A stretch of 36,501 bases of DNA from Pedosphaera sp. (GTDB lineage Bacteria; Verrucomicrobiota; Verrucomicrobiia; Limisphaerales; UBA9464), in NCBI GenBank assembly GCA_009695205.1, contig SIBK01000048.1, forward strand, positions 1-36,501, written 5' to 3'. Every line of letters begins with the position of its first letter. Position 1 is the stretch's first letter. Of this stretch, positions 1 to 7,670 are shown piece by piece. A program made the position numbers and the translations under genes. Below the pieces are notes generated by a model. It was not told where the DNA came from and did no database searches. It saw nothing but the letters and a program-made list of their open reading frames with translations.

Positions 1-464
1 GGAGTACCGCAACCAACGGTAAAGCCCTGTGCGATTCAGCAAATCGCGGCATAGTTTCTTCATTGATTCGAATTCGTGATAAGACTTTGGTTTTGAAGCC
101 CTGCGGTTAGAGAAGCATTGATTTCGCCACCCTGTTCAACGCTCCCCAGTTTTCCCCTCGGTGTCGCGCAGTCAAGATCGAATTCAAAGGCGTGCAAGCC
201 TTGCGCCAGGGGCTTGGCGGTCGTTGTCCGGCGCGCGCCTTAGTGACTCCGGCAAGACATTGGGCAAATGAAGGGCGGTGAAACGGGATCTGGAATCCCG
301 GCTTGATTCGCACCCGCATCAAAAGGACACTACAACGAATTCATTACCGTTCCAAATCAGCAAAGGGTCAAGTGTTGCCAAGCGTCTCCATGAACCGTCG
401 CCCCGTAGTCGCGGACGGCAGTCCGCGCTTTCTTCATTCGAGCGAGCGTTCAGGGTCCCAATTC
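1..464. other. Leader region without a recognisable gene
   Basis: No reading frame here resembles a known protein. The frame of the following gene stays open back to a TTG at 303, but the 54 residues this would add are basic, irregular and precede a normal signal peptide, so I treat them as untranslated. The region probably holds the promoter and leader of the FG-GAP gene; I could not assign convincing -35/-10 boxes. Confidence 0.5.
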
Positions 465-3400
465 ATGTCCATTCATCGGAAAACGTTGCTCTCCATGAAC
501 CAGATAGTTCCCGCATTTACAGTCGCATTGCTTTTGTCGTGCGCGGGTGTCGCTCTTGCGGCAGACAGCTCCGTCGGGAGGCCGGGTGGCGTTCGGTTCG
601 TTGAACTGAAGTCAGGCGCAGGTGGGAAGACAGGATTTACTCTCATGAGTCCGACCACCACCGGGCTTGCCTTCTCCAACGTGCTGAAGGGAGACCTGTT
701 TCTCACGAATGTCGTGGCACACAATGGCTCCGGTCTGGCAATCGGTGATGTGGATGGCGACGGGAGGCAGGACATTTATTTTTGCTCCCTTCAGGGGCCC
801 AATCACCTTTATCGAAATCTCGGCAATTGGAAGTTCGAGGAGATGAGCCTGGGCGATGTCGCGTGCGCGGGGCAACTCTCCACCGGGGCCACTCTTGCGG
901 ATGTGGACGGGGACGGAGACCTCGACCTCCTCGTCAATGGCATCGCCGCCGGGACCCGGCTGTTTCTGAACGGCGGAAAGGGAAACTGGACCGAGATGAA
1001 GAACTCCGGCCTGTCGCGGACGGCGTCGGCAACCTCGATGGCCCTGGCGGACATCGATGGCGACGGAGACCTGGATCTCTATTGCGCGCACTATATTGAT
1101 GTGTTGTATCTGGCGGATCCGACAACGCGCCTGACGATGGGAACACACGACGGCCGATCGGCTGTCGTGAAAGTGAATGGCCAGACGGCATTATTGCCCC
1201 CGTGGAAGGACCGATTTGAAGTGCTTCCGGATGGCAACGTCAGGGAATTGGCGGAGGTGGATGGGTTGTATCGCAATGACGGGCATGGGCACTTCACTCC
1301 GATTCAATTTGAACCCGGCGTTTTTCAGGACGAAGACGGAAAGCCCGTGGCGCCCTATCGTGAGCTCGGCCTGGGTGTGATGTTTCGAGACATCAATGGT
1401 GACGGCGCACCGGATTGTTTTGTTTGCAATGACAATGCCTCACCGAATCGCTTTTGGATTAATACCGGCAAGGGTTCCTTTCGCGCCCTCCCGACCCTCG
1501 CGATCCGGCATGCGAGCCGATCCTCGATGGGAATCGATTTTGCGGACATCGACCGGGATGGACACGATGATTTCATAGTTCTCGACATGCTGGCACGAGA
1601 GCATGGAAAGCGGATGACCCAGCTTGGGAAAACGTATCCCGATACGATGGCCCGAGACCGCATTGAGAATCGCCCGATGTACAATCGGAACACTCTCTAC
1701 TTCGGACGACGGGATGGTTCGTTTGTGGAGGCAGCGTTGATGGCCGGGCTAGCGGCATCGGATTGGTCCTGGTGCCCTGTATTCATGGATGTTGATTTGG
1801 ATGGATACGAAGATTTACTGATCACGAACGGCTTCGAGCAGGACGTCCTGGATCAGGATAGCATCGATCAAATCCAGCAACGGAAATGGACTCTGGAACA
1901 GATGCATCGCTATCGGCAGATTCACCCGAGCTGGAGAACGGAAAACGCTGCCTTTCGAAATCGAGGTGACGGAACCTTTGAGCCGGTGCAGCATGCGTGG
2001 CGATTTGATCTTCCCGGAGTCTCGCATGGAATGGCGGTGGGTGACCTCGATAACGACGGAGACCTGGACGTCGTTGTGAACAATCTGAATGAGGCAGCCG
2101 GAGTATATCGAAATGACACCACAGCTCCGCGGGTTGGGGTTCGCCTGAAGGGACTTCCGCCCAACACACAGGGGATCGGCGCACGTCTGCAATTGCACGG
2201 TGGACCCGTTATTCAGAGTCAGGAAATGATTTCGGGTGGACGTTATATGTCGAGCGATCAAGCGATGCGGGTGTTCGCCGGTGGAGGCAATTCCACGAAG
2301 CCGTTCCGGCTCGAGGTTCAGTGGCGGAGCGGCAGACACTCCACCGTTACCAACGTTATTCCCAGCCGCGTCTATGAAGTCGACGAAGCCGAAGCGGCAC
2401 CCGCGCGGACGATCTCGGCGGAGAAGGATCCGACGCCCTATTTTTCGGATGTCAGTCGCCTTCTCCAGCATGTGCATGTGGAGGCATCCGTCGACGAAGC
2501 GATGCATACGCCCCGACTGCCTCGTCGGTTGAATCGCATGGGACCGGGTATGGCTTGGTACGATTTCAACTCGGACGGCTGGGAGGATTTGATTGTGACT
2601 GCGGGGCGGGGCGGAAAACTCTCGGTCTTGGCCAGCGAAGAAGGAAATAAATTCTCCTTGCTCGAAGGAGCCGACCGGGAGGCGTCGGATCAAAGTGCGG
2701 TCGTGGGCTGGTCGGACGGCAAAGGCAACCAGGACATGCTCATTGCGATCTCTAATCTGGGGCTTGATGGCGACGCGCAAAGCCAGCTTGTACACTATTC
2801 GGCGATCGCTGCGCCTCAGAAGCTGCCTGCCGGAAGGTCGAGCATCGGACCGCTTGCGGTGGCGGATGTGGATGGAGACGGCGACCTGGACGTATTTGTG
2901 GGGGGGCGGGTCCTTCCGGATCGGTATCCGGAACCGGCATCCTCGGCGCTCTGGTTGAACGAACACGGCGAGCTGCGGGTAAGCACTCCCATGAGCGAAG
3001 CGTTTCAATCGATTGGCATGGTCAGTGGGGCCACGTTTAGCGACCTGGACGGTAATGGCACACCCGATCTCGTACTAGCGCTTGACTGGGGTCCACTACG
3101 CATTTTTCGCAACGTGCAGGGGCATTTCGAGGAGATGACTATTCCGTGGGGATTTGCACCCCACACGGGACTCTGGAGCGGCGTGGCGGTGGGAGACTTC
3201 GATGGCGATGGCAGGATGGATATCGTCGCGGGCAATTGGGGTCGTAACACCGCATTTGAATTGTATAGCCCGGGCAAGCTTGGGTTGATTTACGGCGATT
3301 GGACTGGAGAGAGGGGGGGAAGCGTCCAAGTGCTTGAAGCGTGGCGGAAAGGTGACGACTGGATGCCCATTTCCGATCGCAATCGGCTGGCCCAGGTATT

Positions 3401-4148
3401 GCCCGACTTGCAGCAGCGATTTGCCACGCACGCGCAGTATGGAAAAGCCACGGTCCCTGACATTCTGGGCACACCGTTTCAAAAGGCGAAGATTCTGGAG
3501 GCCGTGGAACTGGAATCTGCAGTTTTCATGAATCGCGGTTCCCGTTTCGAGCGGATCCCGCTGCCTCGAGAGGCCCAGCTCGCTCCGGTGTATTCCGTCA
3601 ATGTGGGGGATTTCGATGGCGACGGTATTGAAGACCTGTTTCTGAGCCAGAATTTTTTCGGAACAGCAACGGACCTAAGCCGAGATGACGGTGGGCGCGG
3701 TCTCTGGCTGCGAGGGAGCGGACGCGGAACGTTTGTCGCCGTAGACAGTAGTATCAGCGGAATTCGAATCGATGGAGAACAGCGTGCCGCCGCCCTCGCG
3801 GATTTCAATCATGATGGCCGGATTGATCTCGCCGTGGCTCAAAATCGTGAAGCGACCAAACTATATGTTAATAAGGGGGCCAAGCGTGGGCTGCGAGTGG
3901 TGCTTGTCGGTGCGGTCGGCAATCCGAGTGCGATCGGCGCTCAGATGAGGGTATTATATGGGGACGGTCTGGCGGGTCCGTGCCGGAGTATTCAGGCAGG
4001 ATCGGGCTACTGGTCACAAGACGGCAGCACTCAAGTGTTGGGACTGCCACACTCTCCGAGGGCCCTTTGGATCCGATGGCCTGGAGGTCATGAGCAGACA
4101 GTTCCGATTGAGCAACAGACCTGGGAACTTCGGGTCACATACCGATGA
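465..4148 (+). CDS. Large exported FG-GAP/VCBS repeat protein with two ASPIC/UnbV modules (CRTAC1-like)
   Basis: The predicted 1227-residue exported protein begins with a basic n-region (MSIHRK) and a hydrophobic stretch. It could be cut after an ALA site, or lipidated at the Cys of LLSC. Many calcium-binding FG-GAP/VCBS loops of the form DxDGDGxxD follow throughout, for example DVDGDGRQD, DIDGDGDLD, DLDNDGDLD and DFDGDGIED, as expected for a multi-bladed integrin-alpha-like propeller. Two ASPIC/UnbV-type segments are visible, near residues 569-640 (GIGARLQLHGG...) and at the C-terminus (AIGAQMRVLYGDG... to the end). CRTAC1-like proteins are usually about half this size with one ASPIC module, so this looks like a duplicated architecture. 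The ATG at 465 is preferred because it gives the signal peptide a charged n-region; the ATG at 495 is possible. The probable role is extracellular or surface binding; the ligand is unknown. Confidence 0.85.
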   Translation: MSIHRKTLLSMNQIVPAFTVALLLSCAGVALAADSSVGRPGGVRFVELKSGAGGKTGFTLMSPTTTGLAFSNVLKGDLFLTNVVAHNGSGLAIGDVDGDGRQDIYFCSLQGPNHLYRNLGNWKFEEMSLGDVACAGQLSTGATLADVDGDGDLDLLVNGIAAGTRLFLNGGKGNWTEMKNSGLSRTASATSMALADIDGDGDLDLYCAHYIDVLYLADPTTRLTMGTHDGRSAVVKVNGQTALLPPWKDRFEVLPDGNVRELAEVDGLYRNDGHGHFTPIQFEPGVFQDEDGKPVAPYRELGLGVMFRDINGDGAPDCFVCNDNASPNRFWINTGKGSFRALPTLAIRHASRSSMGIDFADIDRDGHDDFIVLDMLAREHGKRMTQLGKTYPDTMARDRIENRPMYNRNTLYFGRRDGSFVEAALMAGLAASDWSWCPVFMDVDLDGYEDLLITNGFEQDVLDQDSIDQIQQRKWTLEQMHRYRQIHPSWRTENAAFRNRGDGTFEPVQHAWRFDLPGVSHGMAVGDLDNDGDLDVVVNNLNEAAGVYRNDTTAPRVGVRLKGLPPNTQGIGARLQLHGGPVIQSQEMISGGRYMSSDQAMRVFAGGGNSTKPFRLEVQWRSGRHSTVTNVIPSRVYEVDEAEAAPARTISAEKDPTPYFSDVSRLLQHVHVEASVDEAMHTPRLPRRLNRMGPGMAWYDFNSDGWEDLIVTAGRGGKLSVLASEEGNKFSLLEGADREASDQSAVVGWSDGKGNQDMLIAISNLGLDGDAQSQLVHYSAIAAPQKLPAGRSSIGPLAVADVDGDGDLDVFVGGRVLPDRYPEPASSALWLNEHGELRVSTPMSEAFQSIGMVSGATFSDLDGNGTPDLVLALDWGPLRIFRNVQGHFEEMTIPWGFAPHTGLWSGVAVGDFDGDGRMDIVAGNWGRNTAFELYSPGKLGLIYGDWTGERGGSVQVLEAWRKGDDWMPISDRNRLAQVLPDLQQRFATHAQYGKATVPDILGTPFQKAKILEAVELESAVFMNRGSRFERIPLPREAQLAPVYSVNVGDFDGDGIEDLFLSQNFFGTATDLSRDDGGRGLWLRGSGRGTFVAVDSSISGIRIDGEQRAAALADFNHDGRIDLAVAQNREATKLYVNKGAKRGLRVVLVGAVGNPSAIGAQMRVLYGDGLAGPCRSIQAGSGYWSQDGSTQVLGLPHSPRALWIRWPGGHEQTVPIEQQTWELRVTYR

Positions 4149-4221
4149 GACCTTGGGAAAGGCCAACACTCTCGCCGCTGGCGCCCGCGCGAGCCGATGG
4201 GGTCATCAATCTCCGGCTTGG

Positions 4222-5649
4222 CTACCGTAGCTTTAGCGGCATCTGGAAGACGCGGTCGTAAAGCTGGGAGAGGATCTGCCCGGTCTGCTGGCCGGTGATG
4301 TCCGTGCCAAGCTGGATGGTGCGTGTGGGTGTGACCCGGTTTAGCACCGCGCAGTACTCGCTGTTCACCATGATACCGAGCAGTTCACCGCTCTTAGTCA
4401 GGACAAGGTCGCCGCGGGAGGGGTTAAATTTACCGAATAGACCTTTGATGAAACTACGATCCAATTTTACGTATTGCGGTGTCGTCGGGTCAATTTGGAA
4501 TTTGCTCTCGCCGTAGTAGCCCTCGGTGGTGCTCACGATGACGCCTTCCTGGAATTTGAGCGGATCCGACGCCGTCTGATAAATCTTCACCCCAAATTGT
4601 TTCGCCTGAACCAGACCGACCGGCATCACGATGATGCGTGGATCTTCCGCCAAGAAATACAGGCGGACGCCGGAGAAGGCCACGTCGCCGCGAGAAAGAA
4701 CGACGGAAAGCTTGTTCCAGTCCATGCCCGGGTTCCAGAGGGTTAACGGCGTTTCATCGACGTGGAACAGCAGGTAGGACTGCGCACCTTCTGTAAAGAT
4801 GAGGCACTGGCTGGTCTTGGCCTTGGTCACGTCGCGGCCAAAAAGCCCGGCGCGCAGGGCATCGAATTTACCGGTGATACGGTTGCTCAGGAACTGGCTG
4901 TAAATGGCGTTCGGGGCAAGCGCGCGGTTTTCACGGATCTCCTGGGTCAGTTCGTCGGACTTGTGGGCGAGCGAGGCGACATTGGTTGCCAACGCGGTGG
5001 CGTGCTGCTGGAGCTTGGCTTTGTCTTCGCGCTCCACCGCCACGGTGCCGCGCAGCTCGGCCACCTGTTCGCGCGTCAGCCGCTTCTCGGCTTCTGAAAC
5101 CTGCAGTTGTGCGTTCAACTGTTGCTTCTCGGCCAGTGCTGTCTGCGCGGCCTTCTCAGTCGTCGTGAGTTTTTGCTGCAAGGTCTGAGCCTCCTGCTCC
5201 TGTCGTTTCAAGTCGGTTTGTAAGGCTTCCAGTTTTCCCTTCGAGAAGAGGTTTTCGGTGCTGGCCGCGGTCAATTTGGTCTGTACCTCCGTAAGTCTGG
5301 CCTGGGCAGCGGAGGCCTGCAGGGCAAGGGCTGCGCGCTGCTGTTCGAGCAGCTGAGCTCGCTCCTCAGCTTTGCGCAGGCTTTCCTGGAACTGCCTCAC
5401 CTTTTGTTCGTGCTGGGCCAGCGCCTGCTCGGAATTCTGCAAGTCAGCCGTCAGCTTTTCGCGGGACTGCTTTTCGTCTTCGAGGGCGAGCTTGAGCGTG
5501 CCGACGAGATCCTTGTCGCCGCCGGCGGTCCTATTCCCGGCCGCCGGGCGGATCTCGACCTGAGGTGTCTTGTCCGCGTCGAAGCTCGAGAACGCCACCA
5601 GGGTGACGAGCAGGAAGTCGCAGAGGATGATAAGAATGGAGCGGTTCAT
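4222..5649 (-). CDS. MotB/ExbD-like single-TM coiled-coil protein with unusual C-terminal domain
   Basis: The 475-residue protein has one N-terminal membrane segment at about residues 4-22 carrying an acidic residue near its start (LCDFLLVTLVAF, Asp11). This resembles the plug/TM helix of MotB, ExbD and TolR, where a single Asp conducts ions. Residues about 45-240 are a long Gln/Glu/Ala/Lys-rich coiled coil. Residues about 245-475 form a globular domain I do not recognise with certainty; near residue 409 the segment NPSRGDLVLTKSGELLGI recalls the GDSGGPLV...G.VVGI region of trypsin-like folds, but two of the flanking residues are changed. Its ATG overlaps the stop of the upstream multi-TM gene as ATGA, so the two are probably co-translated partners. 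The stator interpretation rests on topology and the Asp, not on a database match. It is not a standard MotB, because no OmpA-like peptidoglycan-binding domain is seen. Confidence 0.75.
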   Translation of the reverse strand: MNRSILIILCDFLLVTLVAFSSFDADKTPQVEIRPAAGNRTAGGDKDLVGTLKLALEDEKQSREKLTADLQNSEQALAQHEQKVRQFQESLRKAEERAQLLEQQRAALALQASAAQARLTEVQTKLTAASTENLFSKGKLEALQTDLKRQEQEAQTLQQKLTTTEKAAQTALAEKQQLNAQLQVSEAEKRLTREQVAELRGTVAVEREDKAKLQQHATALATNVASLAHKSDELTQEIRENRALAPNAIYSQFLSNRITGKFDALRAGLFGRDVTKAKTSQCLIFTEGAQSYLLFHVDETPLTLWNPGMDWNKLSVVLSRGDVAFSGVRLYFLAEDPRIIVMPVGLVQAKQFGVKIYQTASDPLKFQEGVIVSTTEGYYGESKFQIDPTTPQYVKLDRSFIKGLFGKFNPSRGDLVLTKSGELLGIMVNSEYCAVLNRVTPTRTIQLGTDITGQQTGQILSQLYDRVFQMPLKLR

Positions 5650-7295
5650 GGTTGCAACTCACTTTCCATGATCAAATGCCGGCGAAGCGGCCGGACATGA
5701 AAAATTTTCAACACCGAGACGAAGATGATGCCGAAGGACGTGGAGGCGTAAGCCATCATGGAAATTTTACCTACGCCGATGGACATCAGGATGAGCGAGA
5801 GAACTGAGCCGACGAAGCCGACATAAAGGCCGGCATCGAAGAGCAGGTCTTCGTTCTCGATTAGTTTGAGTTTCATCTGCGCGGCAAGGGGTTGGCGGCG
5901 GATTTCGGCTAGCTTCGTCAGGCACCAGACGTAAATGAGCACCTGGATGACGAAGAACACGATCAGGGAGACGAGGCTGAGTTTATTCATTTGAGATGTG
6001 GTGAGGGGTTCGAGTTTTAGTCCGGCCGTAGCGGCCAAGTTCGGGATCTGAAACCGGATGGCAAATTCAGGCGCCTGGCTGGGCAGTCCCAAAAAGGGCT
6101 CGATGGCAACCGCCACCACAAAGGCGAGGACGAAGGCGAAGACGCCGTCAGCCGCCAGCCGGGCGCCGAGCTGGATGCCAAAGGCGGAGGTGATGATGCC
6201 GATGCCGTGCGCGATGCAGAAGGCGGCGAGAAGGAGAAAGGTGTACTTGAGCAGGAGGGCGATGGAATGGGAGGCCACGACCGTCGGAAAAAATCCAAAA
6301 AAGACCGCGCCAAAAGGATTATAGCCGGTCACCTGGTTGCGGACACGGGGGTAGTAAACGCGTTGCTGCTGTTTGACCAGCAGTTCGACGGCGCCACGGC
6401 CGTTGCGCAGGGCGAAGTTGATGTCGTTCACGCCCGTCTCCGGAAAACGCGCCAGGTATTTGGCCACACCGCCGACCTGGCCCGGCAGGAGCGCGGCGGA
6501 AAAGATGTTTGCCGGGGAGTTCTCATTCGACCGGATGGCTTCCGCGAGATCGCGCAAGGTGGCGAGGCTCTCGACCTGTTTCATCAGTTCCGTGAGGGAA
6601 ACCCAGTCGAGCCGCCGGCCCAAGGAAAGGAGGTCGAGGTAAACCAGTTCGAGGGAGCCGGAATTGTCGCCCTTATTCGCACGCATCGAGAGCCACTCAA
6701 AAGCATCGCGGAAGGAGGGGCTGAAGTAATCCCCCTGATTGAGCAGCCCCGCCGAAAGGATGGCCGCCTCCAGCGCCTGGCCGCCCGAGGTGGTCGCCAC
6801 CGGAAAATGAACCGTGTTGGTCAGATTGCGGTTTTGCAGAATATGCTGCACGCCCGGGCGGCGGCTGGTTTCCAGAAAACCCAGGGCCTGTTCCCGCCCG
6901 ATGCGACGTGCGAGCACATCAATAACGGGGCGGGGTTCAGTGGCGTTGCCCTGACCAAGATCCACTTTGTCCAGCAGGGGTGTCGAGCCCCCGAGGGCGA
7001 CAAGGGAGGGGTTGTTGCGGGAAAATCTGGCCACCGCCGCCCTCAATTCTTCACTCCGAGAGGCGTTTTCGGACTGGGCGACGCGCAGAAGCATCCACGC
7101 CGGGCCAAGTTTTTCCACGCTCAAATAAGTGAAGCCATCTTCAATGATGCTGGGGGCAACTGCGCCTGGTTGACCTTGCCCAACCCGTTCGAGGACAGCA
7201 GCATCCACTGCGCAAAAATGCGCAGGAATGAGCAGCACACAGCCGAGGAGCAGTGCGCCGACGATCCAACATGTGACTATCCAAAACCGTTTCAT
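5646..7295 (-). CDS. Divergent MotA/TolQ/ExbB-like multi-TM protein with large N-terminal soluble domain
   Basis: The 549-residue protein has one TM helix at about 5-27, a roughly 310-residue extracytoplasmic or cytoplasmic domain without recognisable motifs, then five hydrophobic segments at about 345-367, 385-403, 437-460, 488-505 and 510-530. The last two (LYVGFVGSVLSLILMSIGV and MMAYASTSFGIIFVSVLKI), followed by a basic tail, resemble the TM pair of TolQ/ExbB/MotA that lines the ion channel (pattern GLxGTVxGM ... ALxTTxxGLxxAIP). The start of the next gene overlaps its stop by ATGA, and that gene encodes a single-TM protein with a membrane Asp, the usual partner type. I infer an ion-driven stator-like complex of unknown output. 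The family is not one I can name, and the first 340 residues are novel to me. It could alternatively be an unrelated membrane protein. Confidence 0.75.
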   Translation of the reverse strand: MKRFWIVTCWIVGALLLGCVLLIPAHFCAVDAAVLERVGQGQPGAVAPSIIEDGFTYLSVEKLGPAWMLLRVAQSENASRSEELRAAVARFSRNNPSLVALGGSTPLLDKVDLGQGNATEPRPVIDVLARRIGREQALGFLETSRRPGVQHILQNRNLTNTVHFPVATTSGGQALEAAILSAGLLNQGDYFSPSFRDAFEWLSMRANKGDNSGSLELVYLDLLSLGRRLDWVSLTELMKQVESLATLRDLAEAIRSNENSPANIFSAALLPGQVGGVAKYLARFPETGVNDINFALRNGRGAVELLVKQQQRVYYPRVRNQVTGYNPFGAVFFGFFPTVVASHSIALLLKYTFLLLAAFCIAHGIGIITSAFGIQLGARLAADGVFAFVLAFVVAVAIEPFLGLPSQAPEFAIRFQIPNLAATAGLKLEPLTTSQMNKLSLVSLIVFFVIQVLIYVWCLTKLAEIRRQPLAAQMKLKLIENEDLLFDAGLYVGFVGSVLSLILMSIGVGKISMMAYASTSFGIIFVSVLKIFHVRPLRRHLIMESELQP

Positions 7296-7670
7296 TGCGC
7301 TTCCAACACTAACCCACGTTTAGGCACGAAAGCGAACGGCAAAAATGCGTGCCGCCTAAATTGACGCCGCGCCGGTCAAAATATTCTGCCTGATTCCGCT
7401 CCTCGTTTGCCAGCCAGACTTTTGCCAAAGGTTGAACGGCTGGGCTGAGGAGGGATATTGGCCAACGTTTCGGGAGTACGCGGCCAATCGAGACCAGCAG
7501 GCAAAGGCCTTCGATCGGGTGCGATTGCCAAAAACGCTCGAAGAGTTTGCCACGTTTTGCCTGTAACCGGCCGAACAAGTTCTCGGCAGGTGTCCGCTTC
7601 CGGGTGGCAAAATGAGAAATGCTGACCGTTGCTTGCCGGCCCGCGTTTTCCGTGGCTTTCTTCTCGCCCA
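7296..7670. other. Divergent intergenic region with an imperfect hairpin
   Basis: This 375-base stretch separates two divergently transcribed genes. A minus-strand frame stays open across most of it, but it runs into the next gene and its product resembles nothing known. An imperfect inverted repeat at 7319-7360 (TTTAGGCACG against CGTGCCGCCTAAA) is the only clear structure. Promoters for both flanking genes are expected here but cannot be pinned down. Confidence 0.4.
7319..7360. repeat. Imperfect inverted repeat / hairpin
   Basis: TTTAGGCACG at 7319-7328 pairs with CGTGCCGCCTAAA at 7348-7360 apart from a three-base bulge, around a 19-base loop. It lies about 25 bases upstream of the MotA-like start. 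It may be an operator, an mRNA hairpin or a remnant of a small mobile element; the sequence does not decide. Confidence 0.35.

Noticed and set aside
1815-3008. 397-residue open frame antisense to the FG-GAP gene
   Set aside because: It mirrors the Asp/Gly-rich repeats on the other strand; its composition is that of a shadow frame and it has no recognisable motif.
4149-4221. Bidirectional terminator between the convergent FG-GAP and coiled-coil genes
   Set aside because: The 73-base gap has GC-rich stretches but no clear stem followed by a T-run.
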